Shown here one piece after another: positions 48,706 through 59,931 of a stretch of DNA of 64,000 nt. This stretch comes from Rhododendron vialii (Eukaryota; Streptophyta; Magnoliopsida; Ericales; Ericaceae), in the NCBI RefSeq assembly GCF_030253575.1, contig NC_080568.1:18861501-18925500 (forward strand), in the 5' to 3' direction. A model generated the notes under the pieces. The model worked only from the letters and a program-made list of their open reading frames with translations. It was not told the origin of the DNA and did not search any database. A program made the position numbers and the translations under genes. Position 1 is the stretch's first letter. Every line of letters starts with the position of its first letter.

Positions 48706-49209
48706 ACGCACCTTACGGAGGAGTACTTCATTGGTGTCTGGATTGTAGCAATTGGAGGTGTCGAGGAAGGTGATGCTGCTCTTGATCGCGCGCCGGTCGG
48801 TGGTGGCTCGCCGCGCCAGTTGGTGGAGCTAGGAAAGCGATCGAAGAGAGGGAGACAGAAGGAGGGTGAGGTATGGGAATACGGTTAGGGTTTCACCGAA
48901 TGTCTGCTTTTCTACGTTTCAAATTTTGGAAATCTAATCCTAGTTTTACCAAAATGCCATTTATGATAACCCTTGGATGGATCAAATATTTACAAAAATG
49001 CCATTGTAGAATGAAGGATAGAGATTTATGTAGGCATGAGGATAAATCTAGAGCATTGGTTGTCTTTTGAATTCAAACACAGCTCTGTTTTATTATATAG
49101 ATAACCCGGTTCAGAGTGGGTATGGGGAGGGTACAAGTATTTGGGGTTGGAGATCACAAAATCATACCTGCTCGGCTAAGCGGGTATTCTTTAAATCCGA
49201 CCATAGTAC

Positions 49210-49424
49210 CATACCTGTTACTATTGGTGTAAATTTTGGATAAACCCTGCCTCCGTATGGGCAGGGCGGGGTGGGGCAAGGCGGGTATCCATTAGATATG
49301 GGAGAAATTGCCATCTCTAGACTGGAGTTTAAACACTTGGGGTAGGTCCCACATCAATTTTTGGTTCAAATTCTTGCACAGTCTTGCCCCTGGGGCATTG
49401 AATAATTTCTCCTTCTGAAAGAGT
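49210..49424. repeat. Right arm of a diverged long inverted repeat
   Basis: GGAGAAATTGCCATCTCTAG followed by CTTGCCCCTGGGGCATTGAA mirrors the arm at 40682-40930. It lies just outside the Helitron. Confidence 0.6.
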
Positions 49425-49562
49425 ACATCCAACAATCGAAGTTTTCTGCATTTAGAATACTTAGAGGCACTTTGGTCTAAATAATTTTTTAGTTTTTAAA
49501 TTTTTTGTTATACTTTTAATTTTGAATAAAGATGTGTTTCGACGAGAAGAATCTAAAGAAAA

Positions 49563-49752
49563 CTATCTCCGTCTCTAAATAATTGTCCGGACTGCAAGGC
49601 CTTTAAATAGATGCATTGTTTTTATTCAAAAAATTTGAAAAAAAATGCCTTCGCCCCGAAGGTATTTTTTTCAAATTTTTTGAACCAAAAAAAATGTATA
49701 TTTTTAAAGGCCTTGATTTTCGGTAACGAGATTTATTTAGGGATGGAGGGAG
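49563..49752. mobile_element. Stowaway-like MITE
   Basis: The right end GGGATGGAGGGAG is followed by TA. The left end CTATCTCCGTCTCTAAATAA is its diverged complement. The centre is a short hairpin CCTTCGCCCCGAAGG. 190 bp, non-coding. Confidence 0.75.
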
Positions 49753-50047
49753 TAGTACTTAAATAACTTTATTGTCTAGGATGTTGTCTTAAACTTTTTT
49801 TCTACTTTGGTCAATTTTAATTAATTAATTTATTTTTATTCCTTTCATCGAGACAAATGATTACACTAAATTTTTTTTATTTTTATGAAATGCTAAACAG
49901 ATGCGGAAGTAAAAAGCAAAAATACTTCCAGAAGTCAAAATGGATATGATTCAAAATAAATGCGGAAGTTCGTTCCCGTCCTATAAACTCAAAGAAAAAG
50001 GAAAGTAATTGCATGACTATGCGGTATGAAACTAGATTTGGATCAAT

Positions 50048-50214
50048 GGGCTTGTAGACCAGTTGGTAACTCCTGGTCTCCCATCAGGGTTCAAGCCCCG
50101 TTGTAGGTAGTTTGTGAGTTCACGGCTATAGATAGTCTTTGAACCCCCTGTGGACTAAAACTCACCAACTTCCCCTATTAACCCATATACAATATTAACA
50201 AAAAAAAAAAAAAA
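50048..50214 (+). mobile_element. tRNA-derived SINE with poly(A) tail
   Basis: It has a pol III B box GGTTCAAGCCC at 50088-50098, an A-box-like TAGACCAGTTGG at about 50055, and a tail of 15-16 A at its 3' end. A 17-bp target duplication flanks it (ACTAGATTTGGATCAAT at 50031-50047 and the same with one change at 50215-50231). The long direct repeat, poly(A) tail and pol III promoter identify it as a SINE mobilised by LINE machinery. Confidence 0.9.
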
Positions 50215-50734
50215 ACTAGATTTGGACCAATATCAGATTACATGTTAAAAGAGGGATGTAATTGAGTAATTATGAAGGGCTGTATGTATGGAACTAATTA
50301 ATTTTCCTTCAATAAAATTTGATTTGATCATATGTCCTTGTCTTCGAATGTGGTAGTCAATAATCTCTATTATAAAACAGAAGGGTGTGGGGACAAATTG
50401 TTGGAACGGCTTAGATTCATTTGATCCAAAGGCTGTAGTACATCCTTCCACTTCCCGGTTAAGTACCCATGGTTTTCACTTAAATCACATAACTGTCATC
50501 CCCTTCCAATCGGGATGCGTAGTGCCGTAGGCACGGGTTAGCACTAGTTACTATATAAACAAAAAAAAAAAAACTAGATTTGGACCAATATCAGATTACA
50601 TGTTAAAAGAGGGATGTAATTGAGTAATTATGAAGGGCTGTATGTATGGAACTAATTAATTTTCCTTCAATAAAATTTGATTTGATCATATGTCCTTGTC
50701 TTCGAATGTGGTAGTCAATAATTACTATATAAAC
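50215..50734. repeat. Tandem duplication of the SINE 3' flank
   Basis: Copy 1 is 50215-50363 plus 50548-50560, split by the 184-bp Helitron; copy 2 is 50573-50734. The copies are nearly identical. The junction carries an A run before ACTAGATTTGG, so the duplicated unit includes part of the SINE poly(A) tail. Confidence 0.93.
50364..50547 (+). mobile_element. Small non-autonomous Helitron (184 bp) with its empty site preserved
   Basis: It starts TCTCTATTATAAAACAGAAG and ends with the hairpin GTGCC-GTA-GGCAC (50522-50534), nine bases, then CTAG. It is inserted precisely between A (50363) and T (50548) with no target duplication. The uninterrupted host sequence CAATAATTACTATATAAAC exists in the tandem copy (junction 50721/50722), which directly confirms both element ends. 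Confidence 0.95.
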
Positions 50735-51160
50735 AATTTTCATTGTACTTTTATTATGTTTGAATGAGCACCAATAAGATTTTGTTATAGTTATTTAACA
50801 ATAACCAATTCTAAAAATATTTCGATTATCATAGAAAGATAATAGGTGATACACTAATACTTTTGTGACCATTTTGACGATCCTAGTTTGGATACCACAT
50901 GATGTGTCATCACCGTATGTTTATAGAGTCTTATTAAATGGAAGAATGGTTAGGTTTGATAAAAATAAGAAATCGAACCTTTGGGAAGATTTGATTAATC
51001 ATTTTCATTTTACTAAAAAAATTAAAAAGAATAACCAACTGGCCAGAAACAATATCTGTCCTTGTACCATTTTTCTTTCAATTAAGAGAGTGCTTTGAAT
51101 AGGGAAATGACTTTGTCACTAACGTTAACAAAGAAGGGAGTGACAAATCAGCAGCCTTCC
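50735..51160. other. Short gene-free stretch
   Basis: AT-rich. The open frame at 50865-51098 has no recognisable domain. Confidence 0.45.
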
Positions 51161-51329
51161 TCATATTGCAGTAACTTTTCTGCATTATGCTCAACCTATG
51201 TTTGGGAGGCAGAAAATCCAAGAGATGGAAGGATGGGAATTCCCATCCCCTGGAATCAGATGGTGTAATTAGAATTTAGAATCACTTGTCAATGCCAATC
51301 AAGTGTTTTGATAAGCTAGGAACATGTTA
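51161..51329. repeat. Dispersed duplication, copy 1
   Basis: About 165 bp from ATATTGCAGTAACTTTTCTG to GCTAGGAACATGTTA is repeated in direct orientation at 55899-56062 with few changes. Its nature is unknown. It ends where the MITE at 51330 begins. Confidence 0.88.
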
Positions 51330-51541
51330 AAAAATAAGGATTTATTTTTAAATTTAAAAATAATGGATTTACAAAAATAATTTTTTAATATTTTTTGCAG
51401 GGTTTGATAGATCTTGTCAAGATCTATAAAACTAGATCCATTTGCATATTTTTTGATTTCAGTAAACCTATTACTATTTTTAAACTTGAAAATTGCAAAT
51501 AAATGTACTTATTTTTTAAAAGTGTAATTCGGAACAGGGCC
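51330..51541. mobile_element. Harbinger-like MITE, left end lost
   Basis: The right end TTCGGAACAGGGCC is followed by TAA. The interior shares the AGATCTTG..CAAGATCT palindrome type and AAATAAGTACTT-like words with 13582-14094. No left terminal repeat is recognisable. Copy 2 of the host duplication (55899-56062) runs uninterrupted past this point. Confidence 0.6.
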
Positions 51542-51646
51542 TAACTTCCACTAATCTAATTTTAGGCACAAACAGAATTTCAAAGGACAGATGACCACAC
51601 TTGCTTGCGTCAGAGGAGAGAGAAAAAGCACGGGGTGTGGGACTGA

Positions 51647-51974
51647 GGGTCCGTTCCAGAACCGGAATAAGAACTTATTTTTTGTCTAATAATAAGGTGT
51701 GTTCCACAAAAGGGTAAATAAATACTTATTTTTAAAAAAGGTAATTTCAAGCTCAAAAATCATGTGCTTATGCAAATAATTTTTCTATCACTATAGATCT
51801 TGTTTGATAGATCTCATTGAGATCTTTAATATGGTGTAAAAAAAATTGAAAATTATTTTTCATTTATATTATTTTTGAGTTTGAAAATGTGAAAATAAGC
51901 TGCTTATTTTGGTTTTGTGGAACAAAGCTCCAAAATAAGTATTTATAAAATAAAAAAGTTTCTGGAATGGGCTC
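51647..51974. mobile_element. Harbinger-like MITE
   Basis: GGGTCCGTTCCAGAA and TTTCTGGAATGGGCTC are inverted ends flanked by TGA (51644-51646, 51975-51977). The interior contains GATCTCATTGAGATC as in the 13.6-kb element. Confidence 0.78.
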
Positions 51975-51977
51975 TGA

Positions 51978-52400
51978 GCACCTGTCCAATGTAGTCTCCC
52001 TCCCCTTCCATCCAATTTATGCCTTTTGTGGACCTTTTTGGCGGCCACAAGAATGTTCAAAATCGTTCATTTTTGCCTCTCATCGAGAATGTCGACCGTG
52101 TTAAAATTCATGTTGGTCGAGTATCTTTGTTCGGATTTTTAAATGGGGTAAGTTTTAGATAAATGTGTTGAATGAGTTATAATCCTGTGTTGCACATATT
52201 TTTTTATACAAGATTAAATGCATTTTGAAATCATATCAAATAATGTCTGATCAATATAATTTTTGACGTGATCAATGTTCTAAAGCGATTTATAAAAAAA
52301 TAAATGGTTCTGATCATTGTTGTGGATCCTGAAAAGGCTCACAAAAGACCAAAACTGGATGGGACTAGAGAAACATTACACTGGATGGGAGCTGGATGTG
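51978..52400. mobile_element. Imperfect foldback segment
   Basis: Words at about 52010-52050 (CATCCAATTT..CTTTTGTGGACC) are mirrored at about 52320-52390 (GGATCCTGAAAAGG, CACAAAAG..CTGGATGGG). No coding sequence and no clear target duplication. Confidence 0.5.
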
Positions 52401-53314
52401 TGGTGTGGGGGAACCAGGGGAGGTGCTATGCCGAGGGTGATCTGCACTGTGTTGTACTCATCTGGACTGTTCGTTCGACAATCTAACGGTTTAAATCTCA
52501 TTTTTAAGTTGTATTCTTATGAACTTAGCTTAAATCTGATAATTTTGTCCTTATTTGATTTTTTTTTTGCATTTGTTAGTTTTGTGTCAATTTTTTATAA
52601 GTTATTAATTCGTCTCGACGAGAGAATTCGAATTATTCTCTAAATATTTTGAGAAATAACTAACTTTTTAATAAAAAAATAACTTAAATTAAGTTTAAGT
52701 TTTTTTTTTTTTTTATCCGCAAATTAAGTTTAAGTTAAGTTCACAAGAACCCAGCCTCCGAATCGTTTGCTAGCGCACATACCACCCACGCCAACCTCGT
52801 TAGTCTTGAGTCTCTTGACATCAGTTTTTAACGGAAAAATCCCCAAAAATCCACTAACGGACAGTCTTTCAAATTATGAAAAGAAGGGTTTTTTTTGGTC
52901 AAAGTCAAACGGAAATTTGTAAAGAAGGGTTTTAATTTGAATACGGAGCGTTCCGATTCTTCTGAAACCAGAGCGGCGGAAAAAAGGGTTTCTGGGTTTC
53001 TACTTCTTCTTCCTTCTGAACCCACAATCTACTCGTCCACAGTTTAATCAGATGTCTCTCTGTAATTTCTCTTCGTAGATCAGATTCGAGAAAACACTCA
53101 GTTTCTCTCTCTCCGTCAAAAGCATTCTGTTTTTGCGCTTTTAATTTCCCTACTATATTGCCTGCACTGGTTTAAAGAAAAAGGAAAATTGCTCTCTGTT
53201 GCTGTTTCCGTGGTTTTGGGTAGAGTAAAAGGTGCATACAATTTCAGTTCTGGGGTTATTATACAAGTTTGATGTTAGTTGACGGGTTGCTGGTGATTCA
53301 CTTCTCTCTGGAAG
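52401..53314. other. AT-rich spacer and leader-like sequence of the following pseudogene
   Basis: From about 52960 the sequence becomes pyrimidine-rich (TTCTACTTCTTCTTCCTTCTG, CAGTTTCTCTCTCTCCG), like a plant 5' leader, up to the ATG at 53315. Confidence 0.45.
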
Positions 53315-54400
53315 ATGTACACTGAAGGTCTCGACAACAGTGCCCTTCGATGGGTCAAAAAGGTTTTCTTATTTTACTCCCTCAATCTGTTCACATTTTT
53401 CTATGTTTGTGTGGGTGTGTGTATATGTTTTTCTGTGTGTGTTTTACGAATATTCTCTCAGTTTCAGACTGAGGGTTTCCACGTTTGCTAGTGTGTGTGT
53501 GTGTGTTTTATGATTGTTCATACGCATATTCTATCAGTTTGAGACTGATGGTTTTCCGTGCGTTAATGTGTGTGTTTTCATATGATTGTTTATGCAAATA
53601 TTCTATCAGTTTGAGACTGAGGGTTTTACATATGCTAATGTGTTCACATTATTCTCTCTGATTGATAGATACAAATATGTGTTTTTGTGTGTGTGTGTTC
53701 ATACGATTGTAGGTAGGAATTTTCTATAACCCAATTGAAATTTAGGGTTTTACGTGCTCATCAATGTTTAAATTTTTGCGTGTATTCATGCGTGTTTGTG
53801 TGGGTTTTCATGTGTTTGTTTCCAGAAATTTCTTGAAGTTTAGGATTTTCTGATTGAATTTTTTATTGACACAGAGTTCTGTTAACCAGACAAAGGAAGT
53901 TCCTTATTCAATGTCGAACCTACAGCTCCGAAGCCGCGCTGGCCGGGGTATTGGCCTCCCTCCGCCATCAAATTTTCTTAAACCCTACCCGGGGATGATA
54001 TTAATGACAGTCGCTTCGTGTCTGAAACGAATGACCACTGAGTCAGAGGATGAGGTTTACGGAGGAGATATTCCATCGATTCGTTCCCCCTAAATGATAG
54101 AGTTCTCACTAACAATGCAGCTGCACAAAGATACTACAGTTCTGCTCAGAGGCACAGCCTATTTATGCCAGTTGGTTTGTGTATTCGGATGATGTTACTT
54201 CTTCTAGGGAAAAATAGGGAGAGGGAATGAGAATGTCGCCGAGAGTCTGGTGAGGGGAGCCAATAGGTGTCCGATTGGAAGGAATGCTTATACTGAGGAT
54301 GAACCCTATGATTCTGCTGCAAGCTCTAAGTTTTCGAGCACGCAAGTGGGAGAGCGTATGCCTCAGAGGTATGCATCAAGTGTTCCTTCTTGGTCTGTTC
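53315..54400 (+). pseudogene. 5' fragment of a large plant-specific protein (MYTEGLDNSALRWVK type)
   Basis: Exon 1 (53315-53362) encodes MYTEGLDNSALRWVK and a final K with a GT donor. Exon 2 starts at 53875 after ACACAG and reads QTKEVPYSMSNL, GIGLPPPSNF and ESEDEVYGG. It then shifts frame near 54065 and again near 54170, and has a stop before recovering NVAESLVRG, RCPIGRNAYTEDE and YASSVPSW. I recognise the N-terminus as that of a conserved plant protein of about 1,100-1,200 residues (Arabidopsis At4g24610/At5g65440-type, by memory). The rest of the gene is absent. The retained intron shows it is a genomic duplicate, not a retrocopy. Confidence 0.8.
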
Positions 54401-55898
54401 TCATTTTAAGTCCTCTTTTTATTTGTTTTCTACAGTGGTGATCTATTGTGAGTGTGGAGGTGTTTTTGTGTGCGAAATTTGGATGTTGCTGAAAATTCTC
54501 ATTTTAAGTCCTCTTTTTATTTGTTTTCTATAGTGGTGTTCTGTTGTGAGTGGGAAGGTGTTTTTGTGTGCGAAATTTGGATATTGCTGAAAATATTGCT
54601 CCAACTTGTTAGTTTTTTCCTACTTTGAGTAGCTCTTAAATTTTTATGTTGATTGTGGCTTACAACTTGAGGTATGCATCAAGCATTAATGGACTATTTA
54701 ACTTCATTAATGCCTGAGCATGTGTGGTACACAAGTACATGTTAAGCTTCCGTTCTTCCGAACATATATTGAACAATCTTCTTGGAATTCTAGGAACCAT
54801 TAAGTGAGAAACTCAAGTTAGTAGATATAGAAGTGGTTTGATGTAATTCTAAATTCTTCCTTTTAGGGGTAGATTGCATGATAATAGTATATACTACTAG
54901 ACAAACTGAGCTTGGATTGGTCATGGTGAAGAAATTGGGTGTCCCAATTGGGTGTTGAGTTTGTTCCCATAGACCTATAGTAGAATGTTCTGATGCTTGT
55001 GTACTTCATTGTTCGGTGCAGATATTCTATTCCCATTGTATTGGAATTCAACTCAAAGTCCTTGTACAATATTTAGTGTTGGAACTTGAACTTGGGTGGT
55101 GTTCCCTTGACTGTTGGAACTGAGATTAGTTCATCTCAAGTTGACTCTAGCTTTTTCGTTTGAATTTTCTGCTCATTCAATTTTAATTTGGATGTAGACA
55201 TTGCTTCCTTCCCAGTAATTTCTTTGAGCACTTGTATTTTCTGGAGTATTGCTTGGTAAAAAGTAATAGCTTAGTGGGCAGTTAAGAGCTAGCCTTATTG
55301 ACTAGCTAGTTATTTTATAGTTCAACTAGTTTGGTGACCTTTCCGCCCACTCCCAACTATTGGGATTGCTTTTTGATGGTGTTGGAAACAAGCTTGTGTT
55401 GAGTTGAGGAGCGAAGAGAGAGTTTTGAGTTGTGAGAGAGCTTAAGCTTGTACATGTGAGAGGTGGATTTTGTGTTGGGTTGGAAATTAGTAGCTTGTTA
55501 ACATGAGACTTATGATGTTGGCTATATCAATTTCGAGCTTGAACAATACCCTTGTGTAGGCTATTTCTTTTTCGTATATTAGCGACTAAGTGTGTTGCAT
55601 CAACCTCACTAATTTAAATATATGTTTTCCGACTGCTTTTTGATGAAGGTGTTGGAGATAAGCTTAATAATTTTACCATCCATTGTCTTACGCCCTGCTT
55701 GCTGCTATGGTGTCTTAAGGTTGAAAGAGCTTTAAAGTCGTTTTAGGTGAATCGAGAAGTGTTTAGGTGTATTTGTAACCCACTAGACTTTTAGATGTTG
55801 CTGCCACAAGTTCTTTCTGCTGGAACAGTAATGAGATTCTTTGGTAGAAAAAAGAAGGTGAAAGCCTTCTCGAAGTGTGCAACCAAGCAGCACCATAA
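54401..55898. other. Gene-free stretch
   Basis: A local direct repeat (TCATTTTAAGTCCTCTTTTT near 54402 and 54500; GGTGTTTTTGTGTGCGAAAT near 54460 and 54558) shows a tandem duplication of about 98 bp. No further exons of the preceding fragment are recognised. Confidence 0.5.
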
Positions 55899-56062
55899 CT
55901 CATATTGCAGTAACTTTTCTGCATTATGCTCAACCTATTTTTGGGAGGCAGAAAATCCAAGGGATAGAAGGATATGGGAATTCCCATCCCCTGGAATCAC
56001 ATGGTGTAATTTGAATCACTTGTCAATGCCAATCAAGTGTTTTGATAAGCTAGGAACATGTT
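55899..56062. repeat. Dispersed duplication, copy 2
   Basis: Direct repeat of 51161-51329, slightly shorter. The open frame 55795-56100 running through it has no recognisable domain. Confidence 0.88.
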
Positions 56063-56213
56063 ACAGATTCAAATGTTTAGGGTCCAGTCCATCTCTCTAA
56101 CTTATTCTTAGATCGTCAACATTTTTAAGGCAATGTGAGAATCCTATGGCAGTGTGGGAATGAGTTGACCAATAAGTCTGGAAATCTTATTCCACCTAAA
56201 GATGGTACAGCCG

Positions 56214-56455
56214 CATAGTTGTCAAAGGCGCGCCCAGCGCCTTGCTGACCCCAAGCGAGCTTCTTTCAAATCGATATAAAGCGAGCTTTTTTCAAAAAAA
56301 AAAAAAGCGCTCATAACACAGTTATTTTCAGTAACTAATATTTTTTCGCATAGGTGCGCGTCTCTTCAAAAAGGCGCACGCCTCACCTTGCTCCTCTCGC
56401 CTCAGGCCCAACAGAACTTTGAGCCTCTGTGCGCCTTTCACCCTTGACAGCTATG
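56214..56455. mobile_element. MITE with AGGCGC-rich termini
   Basis: CATAGTTGTCAAAGGCGC at the left is mirrored by GCGCCTTTCACCCTTGACAG and CTATG at the right. 242 bp with an A-rich centre. I cannot assign the target duplication. Confidence 0.7.
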
Positions 56456-56866
56456 ACATAGGGTAACATCATAATGTGAGATAACATTCATCCAAACTTA
56501 GCCTCATTCTTAAAGTCCTTTAGATAAAGTCACAGCACCAGTAAAGGGGGCCGTTGACATGAAGCTTAAATTGAATGAAGCTTCATACCATGTGGTTACA
56601 TTATGGATCACAATTTCATGACCACAAGTGGCATTCTAATAAACTCCAATGCTATTAAGGGATATTCAATTCATGAGTCTGTAGTTTTGACTTCTGACTA
56701 AGGAGTTCTCCATTAAATGCTAATCACGGGAGGAAAGTAAGTGAGATTGGTGAGGAGAAGTTCCCTCTTCTTTAGATATCTTTCCCCATATGAATAGTGA
56801 TACTTCCAGTTTTTAGTTTTGAGAAATGAGAATCTTCTGGTTTCTTATTGTCCTTCCATTGTTCAG

Positions 56867-57320
56867 ATTTCTATTCCATCATGTCAGAGGGCAGTGCAAG
56901 TGACTCTGATGTGGATAATGAAAGTCGAGATGGAGTGGATGTTGAAACAGATGAAGAGGGTGGAATATATTTTGATACAAATGAAGTTTTATCATCGGAT
57001 TCTTTCAGATGTGCTTCCTACCGGAGCAGAGAGAACATGGGAAGTAATTGTAGTTCTTTGATATTTGATAAAGAGATGTTACAATGGAGATAAAGCCCAT
57101 CGAATATCCATACGTCAAAAGGAGGGACAGTTTGCCTGAACCAAAGGAGAAAGAGAAGCCACTTGGGTTGTGGTCAATAATCAAGGACAATATCGGAAAG
57201 GATCTTTCTGGTGTTTGCCTCCCTGTTTACTTTAATGAGCCACTATCTTCATTGCAGAAATGCTTTGAAGATCTGGAGTACTCATACTTGGTTGATCGGG
57301 CATTGGAATGGGGAAAGCAG
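56867..57320 (+). pseudogene. Oxysterol-binding-protein-related (ORP1-type) fragment
   Basis: After a GTTCAG acceptor the frame reads MSEGSASDSDVDNESRDG, VETDEEGG and SYRSREN. It breaks near 57085 (one frameshift) and continues as [54 protein letters not shown] and ALEWGKQ up to a GT donor at 57321. This is the linker and start of the sterol-binding ORD of plant ORP1-class proteins, which move sterols or phosphoinositides between membranes. The next ORD exons (with the EQVSHHPP-type signature) are absent. It is a non-functional fragment. Confidence 0.88.
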
Positions 57321-57920
57321 GTCAGGTCCTCAGCTGTACTTTCTTTTGTGGCAAAGCACTTTCTTAAAGTATGATCTGCTATATACTTTTATAATCCATG
57401 TAGTTGATTTAGCTGGTTGTTACTTCGCTGTTTCATCTAGGCTATCAGTAAGCTTGTGTAAGGAAAAAAACATAACCGTTACATACGAGAGGCATTTTCT
57501 CTCTTCCGCTGAGTTAAATAGGAGTTTCGACTACTTGAGGATTTCACCAAAATTAATATCATTTTTTAGAAACAAACTTGTTTGATTAGTACTAGTACAA
57601 CACAAAAAACTAAGTCTATCGAAATACATGTTCTCGTTGTAAGAGTTACGACAACTGAGTTAGGAGTTCTACTATCAGTTTTTTAGTTTCCATTTTCCTC
57701 TATAACTAGAATAGGTGAATGGATTCTGTAGAATGGGTTTTTAGAATGCACTAACCAAACACCCAAAATGCAATAATGAGAATGCAAAAATGCAAAAATC
57801 AACTAACCAAACACCCCCTAAGTGTTGATGTTTTAACTTTTTGGAATCAAAATATTCAACTTTGCATTGTTAGAGTTTTTATTGCAACTCCTGTCAACGG
57901 ATACAAGATTAATTGTTTTG
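57321..57920. other. Gene-free stretch after the ORP fragment
   Basis: The expected next ORP exon is not seen. The sequence is AT-rich and the open frames across it have no recognisable domain. Confidence 0.45.
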
Positions 57921-59805
57921 AGGAGACGATGGTAGTTTGGGGGGCTTTCTTTCCTATAGCCTTAGTTATATCTGTTAAGTACAAATTGTTTCAAGTGTGG
58001 AGTTGCCGGAGGAACCTTCAATGTATTGATGGGCTCTGTTTATTTTGTACCACAAATAAAAGGATCTTTTGCTTTACTTGGTTCTTTTTGGGTGTTAGAT
58101 CCCATTTGGGTTCGGTACAAGTTGACTTCAAATTAGATGTGGGTTAGAAACTGCTATATTTGGGTTTCTCTGTTGTTGGGTGAAGTCTAATCTATAATTG
58201 GGTTTCGAAAAGGAGACTAACCATTATTAATTGTTTGGCATTTCTTTCTATTTCTTATTCTCTTTTCCATTTATTTTTGAATGACTATTCTTATTTGTCC
58301 TATAATCTTATGCTTTTTATGTAGTTACCAATGTTCTATTTCTATACTTTGAAGGATTGCCTCACTTTGAATCTACTTGGGGAGAAATGCTTTGTTACTA
58401 ACATATTCGATGAAAAGGTGTGAAAATGACTGACACGGTTTATGTGGCTTTGCATTTAGTGTCAAATGTCTTTCAATCCGCGCTCACACAATTTGTATTT
58501 CTATTTGTGTGTGGTTTTTTGTCTTCCTTTTCCTCTTCTTAAAACGTTAATTTTTTGTAGATGTCATAGCACTTTTCGTACTCGAAGATTGAACATTTGC
58601 TATGCTATTTATTTTGGAATTTGAGATTTTGAAAATATCTGCTTACGTTGAATAGTAATCTCGCTCTGAAGAGGCATGCTGTGTGCGTGTCGCCTCGCGC
58701 AGAGGAACGTTGCACCTTAACACATCTCCAGATTTTTAAAACACTAGTCTCCCCTTGCACTCCATTATTTTTCAGTGATTTCTCAACAACTTATATTCCC
58801 ATTTCCTATCTTCATGCTGTCTCTTCTTTCATCTTATTTTTAACTAGTTGAGTTACCCTCTCGTATCTGATTTTCTTTTCCTGTAGTTGATCACCTATTT
58901 GGGCTTTTAATTTAGGGAAATTACCACAAAATGGTGTTGACTAGCAATATTCACCACTTTGATGGTCCCTAGTGAATAACGAAAACATGGTAAGAGGGAA
59001 ATAAATGACCAAAACATGGTATCCATAACATATCCAGGCAATTTTACCCTTTTCCATAAGAAAGTGTTGTCTCCCTCAACTCTAGGGTTTACTTCTTCCT
59101 ATTCCTCCTCTATGCTCCTCATCTTCTCATTTGTTGCCTACTCCATCGAATTTCTGTACCAATTGAAGCAATCGAAAACCTTGGGTGAATTGATTCCCTA
59201 TCGAAGGAAGCAATTGAAGGAAACACACGATTTGTGTGAAATCAGTTCCATCGACTTACATACCGATTCAATCTGTGGTTGGGACCCTTTTTTTTTCTTG
59301 TTTCATCGGGTGTTTTTCCTTGTGATTATTATTTCAATTTGTTCAGTAATTTAATTTGATAACAAGTATCATTGTTTGTTTTGTACCCACAGTTGGGTTG
59401 GTTCCAATCCATATTATTGTTTTTTTGAACCCATAGTTGACTTGCATCATGTCTATTGAATTTTATGCTTTGTTCCACATTTTACTTGGCATTCATAGAG
59501 GTCACTGATGATTATTTGGCCTTTCATCTGGTCTTCAGTACTTTGATCTGTATTCTGAAATGACTTGGTCCCTACACATATTTGAGTTATTCTGTACCCA
59601 TAGTCGGCTTATCCCGTGTCTGTTGAGTTACATGCTCTGTTCCATATAGTACTTGGTTCCTACACCAGCTTGAGTTATTCTGTTCCTATATTGTTGTTGT
59701 TGTGCCCCCACTTTTCTTGCAGCGACTATGTTGATAAAATTGGGTTGAAATACAAATGTAGATCCCAAAATTTAGTAGGGGGAATAAGTTAGTCTATGAT
59801 TGCAA

Positions 59806-59931
<126 letters not shown>

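Larger units (their letters stand above)
42305..49101 (-). mobile_element. Putative non-autonomous Helitron, 6.8 kb, with nested insertions
   Basis: On the minus strand it begins TCTATATAATAAAACAGA at 49101, preceded by host A. It ends with a hairpin GTGCC-TTCA-GGCGC, ten bases, then CTAG at 42305, followed by host T. TC start, hairpin plus CTAG end and insertion between A and T are the Helitron hallmarks. The start resembles that of the 184-bp Helitron at 50364 (shared TATAAAACAGA-like word). No Rep/helicase coding sequence is seen, so it is non-autonomous. It contains a solo LTR (44189-46732) and exon-like fragments on its own strand. The two ends being one element, and not two separate Helitrons, is an inference. 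Confidence 0.68.

Noticed and set aside
54250..54441. Open frame beginning MRGANRCPIG as a separate small gene
   Set aside because: It is one frame of the broken MYTEGL-type fragment after a frameshift.
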